Source: an uncultured Spirochaetales bacterium (lineage in GTDB: Bacteria; Spirochaetota; Spirochaetia; Sphaerochaetales; Sphaerochaetaceae). From it: a stretch of DNA of 64,000 nucleotides. The stretch lies in contig CALXOK010000003.1 in NCBI GenBank assembly GCA_944390025.1, positions 94,798-158,797 on the forward strand, read 5' to 3'. A program made the position numbers and the translations under genes. Under the pieces are notes generated by a model that searched no databases, had not been told where the DNA came from, and was given only the letters and a program-made list of their open reading frames with translations. Of this stretch, positions 35,286-44,430 are shown piece by piece; the first letter of the stretch is position 1, and each line of letters opens with the position of its first letter.

Positions 35286-35480
35286 CTATTCCCTTTTATT
35301 CTTTGTGTAATTTGAAATTACGTAGATAAAGAGTAAAAGAATTGCAGCAATAAGCATTATCCCGGACAGAATCGGATCAATATTGATTCCCACTCCGTCA
35401 AGGAACATTGCCGCAACACAGATGCCAATTGCGACTGCAAGGGACCAGAGATTCTTTTTCTTGTTTCCGTCACCAAGCAT
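35286..35480 (-). CDS. Small two-helix membrane protein
   Basis: A 64-residue protein (starting MLGDGNKKKN) with two hydrophobic helices (LWSLAVAIGICVAAMFL and ILSGIMLIAAILLLFIYVI) and a lysine-rich tail. I start it at the ATG at 35480, four bases after the TraB-like gene stop; the longer frame would overlap that gene. Unrecognised. It is likely co-transcribed with the TraB-like gene. Confidence 0.6.
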   Translation of the reverse strand: MLGDGNKKKNLWSLAVAIGICVAAMFLDGVGINIDPILSGIMLIAAILLLFIYVISNYTKNKRE

Positions 35481-35484
35481 ATTT

Positions 35485-36672
35485 TCACATCCTGCTGAGC
35501 AGCACCGGGAAGGCGACAAGAGTTCCGAACATGCTTCCTACTGAGGAAAGAAGCAGAACAAGCAGGGCATGAAGAATCCTGTTTCTGTACCAGTTTGTGA
35601 ACTTCGATGCATCATCATTGATGCTTTCGAAATCATGCACTTTCGGCTTTCTGAGGGTGGCTTCCAGTATGCCGCCGAGCATTCCCACTCCAAGGGCCGG
35701 GTTGAGCGCGAAGAATGGTGCTGTGACTGTGCAGGCCAGTATGTTCAGCGGATGTGCCAGTGAAAAAAGAGTGGCGATGAATGTGCATCCGCAGTTGACT
35801 GCTATCCAGAGAAGAAAGAGCCTGAGTCCCTGACTCCAGCCTGAAGTGGCAAAGCCGTAGACAAGAAGCGCGACGATAAGAAGCGGTATCACATAACTGA
35901 GAATCTTCCCGACAGGTGCACCCTTCGGAATCTGTGTCAGGCTTTCAAGCTCCGGTGTGCTTTTGTTTTCTGAAAGCTTTTCGATTGTGCTGATGACTCC
36001 GTTTGTATGACCGGCGCCGATGACGGCTACTTTCTTTGTTCCTTCAGCTTCGAAAATCGAGCGGCCAAGGTACTGGTCTCGTTCATCGATAAGAACTTCC
36101 TTCACCATGGGAAGCTCTTTTGCCATCTCATTCATCATAGCCTGAAGGGTGTCCTGTTTTTTCAGCTCCTCAAGCTCTGATTCGCTGATCTTTTCGTTGG
36201 AGAAGGCCGCTGAAATAAGGGTGGCAAGCAGCTTGCATTTGTTCCAGAGGGAGCTTTTTGCCCAGGCCCGCTTGAAAGTTGTCTGGATATCACGGTCACA
36301 CAGGGAAAGAGGAATGTCTTTTTCCTTTGCAATCGAAGCTGCAGAGAGAATTTCCTCTCCGGGATTTATGCCTGTCTGGGCTCCCATTCTCTTCTGGAAA
36401 GAGGCAAGGGCAGTGTTTGCAAGCAGGAAGAATCCGCGGCCTTCTTTGAAAACCTTCCTGATGTCCATGTTCTCCCAGTCAGCTTTGTCTGTCTTGGTCT
36501 TCAGCCTGCTGCTGTCAAGTTCGATGCAAATTCTGTCCGGGTTCTCCGTCTCTATGATGTTCCTGACCTCTTCCACGCTGTTCTGGCTCACATGGGCCGT
36601 TCCCACAAGGACTATCTCCTGTCCGTCCAGCTTCAGTCTGTGAATCGTGTCACTGATTGCTTCAACTGTCAT
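35485..36672 (-). CDS. TraB/PrgY-family membrane protein
   Basis: A TraB/PrgY-family protein. The N-terminal Tiki-like domain starts VLVGTAHVSQNSVEEVRNII, with the conserved GTAH motif and the later CIELDSSR glutamate, both expected for a metal-dependent fold. A second GxxH follows (VIGAGHTNGVI). The C-terminal third has about four membrane helices. PrgY limits pheromone activity in enterococci; in other bacteria the function is unknown. Length 395. It precedes a two-helix membrane protein by four bases. Confidence 0.85.
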   Translation of the reverse strand: MTVEAISDTIHRLKLDGQEIVLVGTAHVSQNSVEEVRNIIETENPDRICIELDSSRLKTKTDKADWENMDIRKVFKEGRGFFLLANTALASFQKRMGAQTGINPGEEILSAASIAKEKDIPLSLCDRDIQTTFKRAWAKSSLWNKCKLLATLISAAFSNEKISESELEELKKQDTLQAMMNEMAKELPMVKEVLIDERDQYLGRSIFEAEGTKKVAVIGAGHTNGVISTIEKLSENKSTPELESLTQIPKGAPVGKILSYVIPLLIVALLVYGFATSGWSQGLRLFLLWIAVNCGCTFIATLFSLAHPLNILACTVTAPFFALNPALGVGMLGGILEATLRKPKVHDFESINDDASKFTNWYRNRILHALLVLLLSSVGSMFGTLVAFPVLLSRM

Positions 36673-36710
36673 AACGAATAAAAATTACTTCATAAATCAT
36701 CTGATGACAA

Positions 36711-37124
36711 TCATGCCGGAGAGAATATCTGCATGACGGTCTCAAAATCGTTTTCCTTGAAGAACCTGACATACACGAGGCCTTCAAGTCTTGTGGCAAG
36801 GGATGATGCGAGAACCGGCTTCAGTTCCTGAATGGTGCCTGCCGGTATTGTCTGGAGCATCTGGTAGTTCCCCTGAGGCAGCTGAAGACCGTATCCGGCA
36901 CGCTCAGGAGCAGGAAAGCCTGCCTCTATAAGTTTTTTCTCCTCATCTGTAAAAGGTGTGCGGAGACCGGACCACAGTTTTTCCAGATTGAGAAACACAT
37001 CATCATAACGGTAGCGGAAGCAGAAACACAGGTCGCTTCCTGCCTCTGCATTGTCAATGTCTTTAAAGGAGTAATCTCCTTCTTCATATGTTATTGCCTG
37101 TTCAAGGCTGAGTCTGAAGAGCAT
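36711..37124 (-). CDS. Hypothetical protein
   Basis: A 137-residue soluble protein, acidic at the N-terminus (YEEGDYSFKDIDNAEAGSD), with aromatic-rich strands in the middle and a C-terminal VRFFKENDFETVMQIF. I do not recognise a family. It is transcribed away from the flavodiiron gene and lies 38 nt beyond the TraB-like start, so it may lead that operon. Codon use looks like its neighbours. Confidence 0.6.
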   Translation of the reverse strand: MLFRLSLEQAITYEEGDYSFKDIDNAEAGSDLCFCFRYRYDDVFLNLEKLWSGLRTPFTDEEKKLIEAGFPAPERAGYGLQLPQGNYQMLQTIPAGTIQELKPVLASSLATRLEGLVYVRFFKENDFETVMQIFSPA

Positions 37125-37217
37125 GGGGAAATGGTATAATCTGAAAAAGCATTAATGCAATCCGGAAGGAGAGCTTTCTGTGTTGTTTGTCTTTCATCTT
37201 TACATTAATATTGAAGC

Positions 37218-38408
37218 ATGATCAGTGAAATAAAGAAAAACGTCCATCTTTTCCGCTATGAAAAGAATCACGACGACCTGTTTGAAGGCTGCTGGCCAAT
37301 CAACAGAGGAGTTTCCATCAATTCCTACTGCCTTACAGGAAGCAGCAAGAAAGTCCTGATTGACTACGTTGAATCAGGAGCGTCATTTGATGATGACCTG
37401 GCCTCACTGGGGCTGAGAATCGAGGATCTCGACATCCTTGTTCTCAACCATATGGAACCGGATCACACAGGAGCTCTTTCCACTCTTTTTGCAAGGAATC
37501 CTGAAATCCAGGTCTATGCCACAAGACTCGGAGCGACAGAAACAGAGACCCTGTACGGCTACAAGAATGTGCATGTCATTACAAACGGCGAGGAGCTTGA
37601 TATCGGGGGCATGACTCTTGTTTTCTATGCCACACCGAACATCCACTGGCCAGATACCATGATGACATTCCTCAAGGAAGAGGGAATCCTCTTCTCCTGT
37701 GATGCCTTCGGTGCTTTTGGAGCCTATCAGAGTGTTTACGATGATGAACTGACAGAAAGCGAGTGGGCTTTGCTGAAGACAGAGACAGAGCGCTATTATG
37801 CTAATATCGTCGCAAGCTTCTCAAGCTTTGTCCTGAGGGGAATCAGTGCGCTTGCCGCTCTTCCTGTAAAGGTCATCTGCCCGAGCCATGGAATCGTCTG
37901 GAGAAAGGATCCCGGTTATGTTGTCGGCTGGTACTCAAAGATGGCCGGTTATGCAGAAGGAGAGAGAGAGAAGGAGATTACAATCCTTGTCTCCAGCATG
38001 TACGGTAATACTCTTTCTTATATCTCAACGCTTGAAAGAATGGCAAAAGATGCCGGAATCGTCACTCATACAGTCAGAATACCTGATATCAACGCATCTT
38101 ATGCCATCGAAAAGGTCTGGAGAAGCAAGGCTTTCGTTGTTGCATGTCCGACTTACGAGAAGGAGATGTTCCCTCCTATGGCTCACTGCCTTGACTGGCT
38201 GGTGCGCAAGGATGTGAAAGGCCGCATCGCAATGCACTTCGGCTCTTCCCTCTGGTCTGGCGGTGCCAGCGCGGAGTTCAAGGCTTATGCAGAGAAGATG
38301 AATCTTGATGTTGTCGATACCTTTGATTTCCGCGGCAAGGGAACAGAGGCAGACAGAGAGAGAATTCTCGATGCGTTCAAAAAGCTGATAGAAAAAGTCA
38401 AAGCCTGA
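37218..38408 (+). CDS. FprA-type flavodiiron protein
   Basis: Reduces oxygen to water or NO to N2O in anaerobes. The N-terminal beta-lactamase-like domain has the di-iron ligand motif LNHMEPDHTGAL (H-x-E-x-D-H, around 76-87), the later FSCDAFGAFG and a distal His (CPSHG). The C-terminal flavodoxin domain (about 250-396) binds FMN (VSSMYGNTLSYIS). No rubredoxin domain is attached, so it is the basic class A form; rubrerythrin elsewhere in the window fits the same anaerobic oxygen defence. Length 396. Confidence 0.93.
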   Translation: MISEIKKNVHLFRYEKNHDDLFEGCWPINRGVSINSYCLTGSSKKVLIDYVESGASFDDDLASLGLRIEDLDILVLNHMEPDHTGALSTLFARNPEIQVYATRLGATETETLYGYKNVHVITNGEELDIGGMTLVFYATPNIHWPDTMMTFLKEEGILFSCDAFGAFGAYQSVYDDELTESEWALLKTETERYYANIVASFSSFVLRGISALAALPVKVICPSHGIVWRKDPGYVVGWYSKMAGYAEGEREKEITILVSSMYGNTLSYISTLERMAKDAGIVTHTVRIPDINASYAIEKVWRSKAFVVACPTYEKEMFPPMAHCLDWLVRKDVKGRIAMHFGSSLWSGGASAEFKAYAEKMNLDVVDTFDFRGKGTEADRERILDAFKKLIEKVKA

Positions 38409-38425
38409 CACAGTCTGAATGATGT

Positions 38426-38450
38426 AAGGCCACTGCGGTGGCCTTTTTTT
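38426..38450 (+). terminator. Terminator of the flavodiiron gene
   Basis: AAGGCCAC and GTGGCCTT pair around TGCG, followed by a T-run. Confidence 0.9.
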
Positions 38451-38515
38451 GTAACCTTATATAATTTTCATTGTTTCTTTGTATGGATTTTAAATCATAC
38501 GAACAGGATAAAAAA

Positions 38516-39064
38516 ATGAAGAAACTTACAGCCGTTTTTGTTTTACTGATGGCTTTCTCGGCCGCTCTTTTCGCAACACCGGTCCTGCAAGTCGGAGGTA
38601 CTGTTTTTTATGACAATGTCCCGACAAACGACAGCTATAAGGATATTTCCAGCTATGGATTCGGTGCGGAGGGCAGGGTGAATCTTTTCGACTGGGTGTC
38701 TTTCACGCTTCCCGTGACGATAGGCTTCACAGAAGACACAATGTCGCTTGGAACGAATCCAAGCCTCAATCTGAATATTCCAGCAGCCCAGTTTCTTGAT
38801 ATCGCAGTCGGAGTCGGAACAAGAATAAACTTCATGTGCGACAGCGATGGGTGGTCTGTCGGAGGAAGGGACCTGGAAAAGTTTTCTGATATCTTCCTCG
38901 GCACAGGTCTGTTTTACAGGGCTGCGGTGACTTTCAATGTCGGCTTTCTCGGCATTGGTCTTGCGGCAAATGTCCCTTGTGAAGGCACCTTTGATGACCT
39001 TGATTTCACTCCAGACTGGGAGGCTACAGGAATTTCAGCATCAGTCCTTCTTAATTTTTTCTGA
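38516..39064 (+). CDS. Exported outer-membrane beta-barrel-like protein
   Basis: A 182-residue protein with a signal peptide (MKKLTAVFVLLMAFSAALFA). The mature part has alternating hydrophobic strands and ends in the C-terminal LLNFF typical of outer-membrane barrels. Aromatic girdle-like segments (FDWVSFTLPVTIGF and FYRAAVTFNVGFLGIGL) fit a small 8-strand barrel. I start it at the ATG at 38516, which gives the intact signal peptide; the frame upstream is shorter and unsupported. Function unknown. It precedes the first copy of the duplicated terminator. Confidence 0.75.
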   Translation: MKKLTAVFVLLMAFSAALFATPVLQVGGTVFYDNVPTNDSYKDISSYGFGAEGRVNLFDWVSFTLPVTIGFTEDTMSLGTNPSLNLNIPAAQFLDIAVGVGTRINFMCDSDGWSVGGRDLEKFSDIFLGTGLFYRAAVTFNVGFLGIGLAANVPCEGTFDDLDFTPDWEATGISASVLLNFF

Positions 39065-39078
39065 CAATGGCTGAAGCA

Positions 39079-39117
39079 AAGGGGGCTGTTGCAAAAAACA
39101 TGTAGACAGCCCCCTTC
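39079..39117. repeat. Terminator hairpin, copy 1 of the repeat flanking fic
   Basis: AAGGGGGCTGTT (39079-39090) pairs with the end of TGTAGACAGCCCCCTTC (39101-39117), a hairpin with T-rich sequence on both sides that can serve both convergent genes. The 17-bp right arm recurs exactly at 40270-40286. Confidence 0.85.
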
Positions 39118-39129
39118 CTTTTCTTCAGG

Positions 39130-40143
39130 TCAATGTCTGATTTTCCGGTATTGCTGTTTGCTGCTGTTAGGTTTATCGGGAATTGTTCGCTCTATGAGAT
39201 TCGCCTCAAGGGACGGATCAAGATAATTCTTGCGGAATGTTGGACGATGTGAAAGTCCCAATCGCTTCATGATCTCAGCAGCTGATAGAGTCTCCTCTCC
39301 AATAGCTGCCAGCAATCTTTTTACGGAATCATCAACTTGGTCGGCATCTTGGTCGCTGACTTGGTCGGTGACACTTCCAGCAACAGACATTTCCTTCAGG
39401 CTGTCCCTTATGATTTCAAGCATCAGAGAGACAAAGCAGGAGCTTTCTCCAACCGAATCAGCCTGATTGAACGCTTCGTAATAGTCCTTCTGCCGAGACT
39501 GGATGAGCTCTTCAACTGGAAGCCAAAAGAAGAGTTCTTTCCATTTTCCAAGCAGCATTGTGTGCCACCTCCTGCCCATTCTTCCATTCCCGTCGGCGAA
39601 GGGATGGATGAATTCGAACTCGTAATGAAATACGGAGCTTTTTATCAGGGGATGAAGTCTGGATTCACTGTACCATGCAATGAGATCATGAATCTGCCCA
39701 GGCACAAATTCTGCAGGAGGAGCCATATGTATGACCTTCTGACCATTGAACACGCCAACCCCACGGGTGCGGAACTTTCCATTTTCTGGAATAAGGCCGG
39801 CCATCATCAGCCCATGAGCTTTCAGCAAGTCATCAACAGAAAGAGGATCCAGCTCCAGCATGAGCTCGTAAGCATCATATGCGTTCCTGACCTCCCTGAT
39901 CTCATTCGGATTTCCAAGGACACGTTTTCCATCAATGATAGCAGTAACCTGGTCTATTGTGAGAGTATTGTTCTCGATTGCGAGGGACGAGTGGATTGTA
40001 CGGATACGGTTCTTCCGCCTCAGATGTGGCGTGATATGTCCATCCTGCAGTACAGAGATTCTTCCCACTTCCTCGCTGATTTCAGAGACAAGTACGGTCA
40101 TCTCATCTGTAATTGTCAATGGTGGTTTATATGTATTGCTCAT
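39130..40143 (-). CDS. Fic-domain protein with N-terminal inhibitory motif
   Basis: A probable AMP-transferring (or deAMPylating) Fic enzyme. The Fic motif is intact (HPFADGNGRMGRRWHTMLL, around 176-194). An inhibitory motif TIHSSLAIENNTLT (S/TxxxE) lies before it, the class II arrangement that keeps the enzyme off by blocking ATP. The C-terminus is a winged-helix-like region (LSAAEIMKRLGLSHRPTFRKNY) preceded by an acidic VTDQVSDQDADQVDD repeat. Length 337. The gene is framed by two copies of one terminator hairpin, which suggests that it moved in as a unit. No antitoxin partner is visible. Confidence 0.9.
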   Translation of the reverse strand: MSNTYKPPLTITDEMTVLVSEISEEVGRISVLQDGHITPHLRRKNRIRTIHSSLAIENNTLTIDQVTAIIDGKRVLGNPNEIREVRNAYDAYELMLELDPLSVDDLLKAHGLMMAGLIPENGKFRTRGVGVFNGQKVIHMAPPAEFVPGQIHDLIAWYSESRLHPLIKSSVFHYEFEFIHPFADGNGRMGRRWHTMLLGKWKELFFWLPVEELIQSRQKDYYEAFNQADSVGESSCFVSLMLEIIRDSLKEMSVAGSVTDQVSDQDADQVDDSVKRLLAAIGEETLSAAEIMKRLGLSHRPTFRKNYLDPSLEANLIERTIPDKPNSSKQQYRKIRH

Positions 40144-40243
40144 ATTATCTGATACTTTATTTGTCTTTTTAGAAAAGTCTGGGGCAGAAAAGCTGCCTTT
40201 GTGTTACAACTTCAATCTTTGATATTTTCTTTTATTTTAAAAG

Positions 40244-40286
40244 AAGGGAGCTGTTATTTGTACTTTGCTTGTAGACAGCCCCCTTC
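40244..40286. repeat. Terminator hairpin, copy 2 of the repeat flanking fic
   Basis: AAGGGAGCTGTT (40244-40255) and TGTAGACAGCCCCCTTC (40270-40286) form a hairpin almost identical to the one at 39079. It lies just after the pepD gene on the minus strand and upstream of fic. Confidence 0.85.
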
Positions 40287-40298
40287 TTCTTGCAGCAA

Positions 40299-41741
40299 TC
40301 AGATATTCGCAAGCAGGTATTTAAGGAAGTCGAGAGTTCTCAGGACAGAATCAGCTTCAAGGTGCTCATTCACTGAGTGAACGTCAAAGAGATTCGGCCC
40401 GATTGAGATTGAATCCATACCCGGGATGATTGAGTTTATGATACCGCATTCAAGTCCTGCATGGATTGTCGTGACGAGCGGCTTTTTCTTGAAGAAAGAT
40501 TTGTACAGAGCTGCTGTCTTCTTCACAAGCGGAGAGGAAGGATCTGGTTCCCAGGAGGGATAGGCGCCTTTGTATGTGGCGTTGAAACCGAAGTCCTCAT
40601 ATACAGCGGCTACTGTGTATGCACATTCATTCCTTGCGCTTTCAACAAGAGAGCGTGTGGAACAGCTTACACAGAGTTTTCCGTCCTTCAGACTCACGAT
40701 AGCAAGATTATTCGAAGTCTCGACGATGCCGGCAAAGTCCGCACTCATCGCCTGAGGTCCTGCCGGAGTCAGGTAAAGAGCTTCCATGAAAGAAAGGGAT
40801 GTCTTTGTCTTGATGGCCTCGGAAGGGACTTCGTCAAGCTTTTTAAGTGTGATTGTGATACCAGGATCCTTCTTCTTGAATTCATTTGTCACTTCTTCTC
40901 TGACCTGATCCACAATGCTTATGACAGTATCCTCATACTCTTTGTCCGTTACGAAGCTCACGCTGCAAAGAGAAGGAATGACATTGTGTCTTGTTCCCCC
41001 GCTGATGTCTGTCAGCATGAAGTCGGGCAGACGATGCATGATGCGGGCTGCAATCTTGATTGCATTGGCTCTTCCTTTGTGAATCTCTCCTCCGCTGTGA
41101 CCGCCAAGAAGACCGGAGACGGAAATCTGATAATGAACTGCCTTCGATTTGTCGATTTCCTTTGTCTTGGCCTTTGCGTTTATCTCGATGTCGATTCCGC
41201 CGGCACAGCCGGTGTAAATGATTCCCTCTTCCTCACTGTCAAGGTTGATGAGTCTTCTTGCGCTTATCTTGCTCCCGTCAAGGTTGAAAGCTCCTGCAAG
41301 ACCGGTTTCTTCGCTGACTGTGAAAAGAAGCTCAAGCGCAGGATGGGAAAGAGTGTTGTCACTGGCGATTGCAAGTGCCATGGCAATGGCGATTCCGTTG
41401 TCTCCGCCAAGTGTTGTGTCTTTCGCCCTTATCGTATTGCCTTCACATACAATCTCAATCGGATCTTTAGTGAAATCGTGACTGCTGCCGTCGGTCTTCA
41501 CGCAGACCATGTCCATATGTCCCTGAAGGCATACCGGATCTTCATCTTTTCTGTCTTCTGAGGCAGGCACATAGATGAAGACATTACCGATTTTGTCCTT
41601 GTCTGCTTTCAGGCCATGTTTCTCAGCCCAGGAGAGAAGGTACTTCCTGATACCTTCCTCGTTGCCTGACTCTCTTGGAATCCGGGAAATCTCCTCGAAA
41701 ATTTCCCAGAGGGTTTTCTCATTCAAACCGTCATACCACAT
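40299..41741 (-). CDS. pepD: Aminoacyl-histidine dipeptidase, M20C family
   Basis: A zinc dipeptidase with broad substrate range (Xaa-His and others). The M20 ligands are present: VCLQGHMDMV (His/Asp), GGDNGIAIAM, SEETGLAGAF (general-base Glu), LINLDSEEEG and the C-terminal SVNEHLE. The dimerisation lid domain sits in the middle. Length 480 matches PepD. It follows nagA, overlapping it by 11 nt, and ends at the second fic-flanking hairpin. Confidence 0.93.
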   Translation of the reverse strand: MWYDGLNEKTLWEIFEEISRIPRESGNEEGIRKYLLSWAEKHGLKADKDKIGNVFIYVPASEDRKDEDPVCLQGHMDMVCVKTDGSSHDFTKDPIEIVCEGNTIRAKDTTLGGDNGIAIAMALAIASDNTLSHPALELLFTVSEETGLAGAFNLDGSKISARRLINLDSEEEGIIYTGCAGGIDIEINAKAKTKEIDKSKAVHYQISVSGLLGGHSGGEIHKGRANAIKIAARIMHRLPDFMLTDISGGTRHNVIPSLCSVSFVTDKEYEDTVISIVDQVREEVTNEFKKKDPGITITLKKLDEVPSEAIKTKTSLSFMEALYLTPAGPQAMSADFAGIVETSNNLAIVSLKDGKLCVSCSTRSLVESARNECAYTVAAVYEDFGFNATYKGAYPSWEPDPSSPLVKKTAALYKSFFKKKPLVTTIHAGLECGIINSIIPGMDSISIGPNLFDVHSVNEHLEADSVLRTLDFLKYLLANI

Positions 41742-42933
41742 TTATAAACTCCTTGCTTAGGAGACCCCTGGTAAGCTTGCCGTTTATAAAAAGACCGCCC
41801 AGAGAAAAATCTCTGTTGATGATGGCGACATTGGCAATGTAACCAGGGATAAGTGCTCCTTTCTTGACAAAGTTATAGATTCTTGCGGGATTTGAACAGG
41901 CCATCTGGATTGCCTGATCAATCGGGATTCCCCAGTCGACCACGTTCTGGATTCCCTTGAGAAGCGTGAGGGAGGAACCGAGGAAGAGCTCAGGGTTGTC
42001 CGCGCAGACGAATGCGCCTTCATGAAGCATGGCCGGCATTCCGTTGGCTGTCAGGGCCCCTTCTTTCTGCATGGTCGGTTTCAGCGAGTCTGTCACCATG
42101 ACAATGTTGCTGATCGGCTTTTCTCTGAGAAGCAGTTTGACAAGTTCCGGATGGACATGCACTCCGTCACAGATGATTTCAGCCTTCATGTCCTGCTGAA
42201 TCATGATGGCTCCGACACAGCCCGGGTTTCTGTGATGCAGACGGCTCATGGCATTGAAGAAGTGTGTTGAGTGGAGTATGCCGCACTGCATGCCTTCAAT
42301 AATGTTCTCATAGGCGGCGTCCGTATGGCCTGCCAGCAGGACGATGCCTTTCTTCTGTGCTTCCAGTGCAAGGGTCCTCATGTGCTTCAGCTCGGGAGCG
42401 ACCGTCATGCAGACTATTTTTCCTTCAGCGGCGTTATAGAGTTTGTAGAAGGTGTCCAGATTGACTTCCTGCAGTCCGTCCGGGCTCTGTGCCCCGATTC
42501 TCTTGGGAGAGATGAACGGGCCTTCAAGGTTCACGCCTTCAATGATGGCACCTCTTTCCTTTCCCATGGCGGCGACAATCGCCTTCACGGAGGCAATCAT
42601 CTTGTCCAGCCTGTCAGTGTATACAGCCGGAAGGAATGATGTCACGCCGAAATCTGCAAGACGCTCACTCATACCCAGAATGGAATCTACAGAGCAGTCT
42701 TCTGTTCCGAAGCCTCCGATTCCATGCAGGTGCGTGTCTATGAGTCCAGGCGTGATGTATGCACCTTTGACATCGATAAGAGTTACACTGGCAGGGTAGT
42801 TCTTCTCAGCCAGCCTCTTCATTCTGAAGACATCTTCAATTTTGCCTTCATCGTCAATTGCGAGTGCGCAGTTGTCGATTTTTGCAACACCGGAAAGTAT
42901 AGTTCCGTTAATCAGGACATATTTTGTGCTCAT
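41731..42933 (-). CDS. nagA: N-acetylglucosamine-6-phosphate deacetylase
   Basis: Removes acetyl from GlcNAc-6-P, feeding amino sugars to glycolysis and cell-wall synthesis. The metal site is visible in DTHLHGIGGFGTED, with EGPFISPKRIGAQ, LAGHTDAAYENI, ICDGVHVHPELV and MVTDSLKPT (catalytic Asp). Length 400 is normal. It overlaps pepD by 11 nt. With the NahK-like kinase near 13 kb it suggests use of host- or cell-wall-derived amino sugars. Confidence 0.93.
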   Translation of the reverse strand: MSTKYVLINGTILSGVAKIDNCALAIDDEGKIEDVFRMKRLAEKNYPASVTLIDVKGAYITPGLIDTHLHGIGGFGTEDCSVDSILGMSERLADFGVTSFLPAVYTDRLDKMIASVKAIVAAMGKERGAIIEGVNLEGPFISPKRIGAQSPDGLQEVNLDTFYKLYNAAEGKIVCMTVAPELKHMRTLALEAQKKGIVLLAGHTDAAYENIIEGMQCGILHSTHFFNAMSRLHHRNPGCVGAIMIQQDMKAEIICDGVHVHPELVKLLLREKPISNIVMVTDSLKPTMQKEGALTANGMPAMLHEGAFVCADNPELFLGSSLTLLKGIQNVVDWGIPIDQAIQMACSNPARIYNFVKKGALIPGYIANVAIINRDFSLGGLFINGKLTRGLLSKEFINVV

Positions 42934-42983
42934 GCTATTAAGAATACATCAGATTGCGGGATTAAAAAAGAAAACAATGCTTC

Positions 42984-43229
42984 TCAGAAAGCCTTTCCTT
43001 TTCTTAAATGCGCATAAGGGTTTTCAAGATGTCTGAACTTCTGGTCATAACCGCGGATTACAAGAAGAAGTTCTTCCATGCTCAGCTTTGTTATCAGACA
43101 GATAACGGGAAGCGGAGTGTCGCACTTTATCAGGAATCTGGCGATTTCCTTCTTGTCGTGATTGAAAAGGTTTCCCAAAGTCATTTCTTCCGGTTTCAAA
43201 ATAATGTTCTGTTCTTCCTGCTGTGCCAT
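42984..43229 (-). CDS. Small soluble protein of unknown function
   Basis: An 81-residue protein (starting MAQQEEQNIILKPEEM) with a helical, Leu-rich centre (PVICLITKLSMEELLLVIRGYD) and a basic end. I use the ATG at 43229; an in-frame start eight codons upstream is possible. Unrecognised. It is divergent from the lipid kinase gene. Confidence 0.5.
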   Translation of the reverse strand: MAQQEEQNIILKPEEMTLGNLFNHDKKEIARFLIKCDTPLPVICLITKLSMEELLLVIRGYDQKFRHLENPYAHLRKGKAF

Positions 43230-43340
43230 AATCCTAAGCATGGTAGTCTGCAAGCCCGGATAATGTACAGGCAGAAAAACATTTTTGTTATGGAAAAACC
43301 AAATTCACAACCGCTTTCTTTTTGTTTATGATTTTCTGTG

Positions 43341-44288
43341 ATGAATGAGAGGATTTTTCTGATAATCAACCCGAATGCCTCAAAAGGAAGAGGCGAAAAG
43401 AGCATAAACTTCATTAAGGCCTGCTTTGAGAAGGAAGGAAAGACTGTTGATGTCTTCATCACGGGAAAGGCCGGAGATGCCGAAGAAGCAGCAGGCAGGG
43501 CCTGCAGGGAAGGCTATGGGACAATCGTCTGTGCAGGAGGAGACGGGGCCGTCAATGAAACGGTCAACGGTATCCTTAAAAGCGGCTGTGATGTGAGTTT
43601 CGGCATCATTCCCATCGGAAGAGGCAATGACTTTGCCTGGATTGCCGGTATCCCAAAAGACATACCGTCGGCTGTGAATCTCATCGTCAAAGAGGAACCT
43701 GTGCGCATTGATGCCGGCTATCTTGAAGGCGGGATTTATCCGGAAGGGCATTATTTTCTCAATGGCACAGGTTTTGGATTTGAGCCGTCAATTAATTTCA
43801 AGGCGGCGGAATACAGGCATCTTAACGGAATGCCCAGTTATATTGTCGCGTTTTTCCACTGTCTCCTGCACCTGCCTTCCTCATATGACCTTATGGTTCG
43901 TGTTGATGATGAGGTGTTTCCTCTTAAAAGCCAGCAGGTGTCAGTATGCAACGGAAGAAGGATGGGCTCTGCCTTCATTCTTGCTCCGTATGCCTGCCTT
44001 GATGACGGACTGCTAGATATTGTCTACTCCTGCAGGCCTGTGACAAGAAGAGAAGTCATACCGATGGTCCTCTGTTTCTTCAAAGGCACCCAGCTGGAGA
44101 AATGTAGTTTCATGAAAATGAAGAGAGGACGGGAAGTCGAGATAACTTCTGTGCAAGACAATCTGGTGATTCATACAGATGGTGAGTTTGTCAGCCGCAC
44201 TGCTTCCAGATGCCTTGTCCGTGTCATTCCCTCTGCAGTTCGTCTTCATTGTCTGAAAAAGGGTGCACAGAAAAACGCGCTGAAATAA
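43341..44288 (+). CDS. Diacylglycerol-kinase-family lipid kinase
   Basis: A DagK/YegS-type kinase that phosphorylates diacylglycerol or a related lipid. The ATP-binding glycine motif is VCAGGDGAVNETVNGI (around 57-72), and the N-terminal LIINPNASKGRGEKS is typical of the family; GRGNDFAWIAGIP follows. Length 315. A GTG one codon upstream is possible, but the ATG at 43341 is simplest. No clear terminator follows. Confidence 0.88.
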   Translation: MNERIFLIINPNASKGRGEKSINFIKACFEKEGKTVDVFITGKAGDAEEAAGRACREGYGTIVCAGGDGAVNETVNGILKSGCDVSFGIIPIGRGNDFAWIAGIPKDIPSAVNLIVKEEPVRIDAGYLEGGIYPEGHYFLNGTGFGFEPSINFKAAEYRHLNGMPSYIVAFFHCLLHLPSSYDLMVRVDDEVFPLKSQQVSVCNGRRMGSAFILAPYACLDDGLLDIVYSCRPVTRREVIPMVLCFFKGTQLEKCSFMKMKRGREVEITSVQDNLVIHTDGEFVSRTASRCLVRVIPSAVRLHCLKKGAQKNALK

Positions 44289-44341
44289 TATAATTCCTAT
44301 AAATCATTGCAAATCAAAGAAAAATCATAACAAAAATATAT

Positions 44342-44370
44342 TTGACAACCTCACGTTTCTGGTTTAATGT
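44342..44370 (+). promoter_or_regulatory. Sigma-70-type promoter of the glycosidase gene
   Basis: TTGACA (44342-44347) and TAATGT (44365-44370) are 17 nt apart, about 60 bp upstream of the TTG start. Confidence 0.6.
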
Positions 44371-44430
44371 ATAAACTGCGTTGATAGGCGAAAAATCGGC
44401 GGTTTTCACAGGTTTTTCAGGGAGTTTATT

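Noticed and set aside
39337..40152. A 271-codon + strand frame opposite the Fic gene.
   Set aside because: The Fic motif, inhibitory motif and winged-helix end are on the minus strand; the opposite frame has no recognisable feature.
40461..41561. A long open frame (366 codons) on the + strand opposite pepD.
   Set aside because: PepD on the minus strand has all M20 motifs over the same bases; the antisense frame has low-complexity Cys/His content and no family pattern. It is a shadow.
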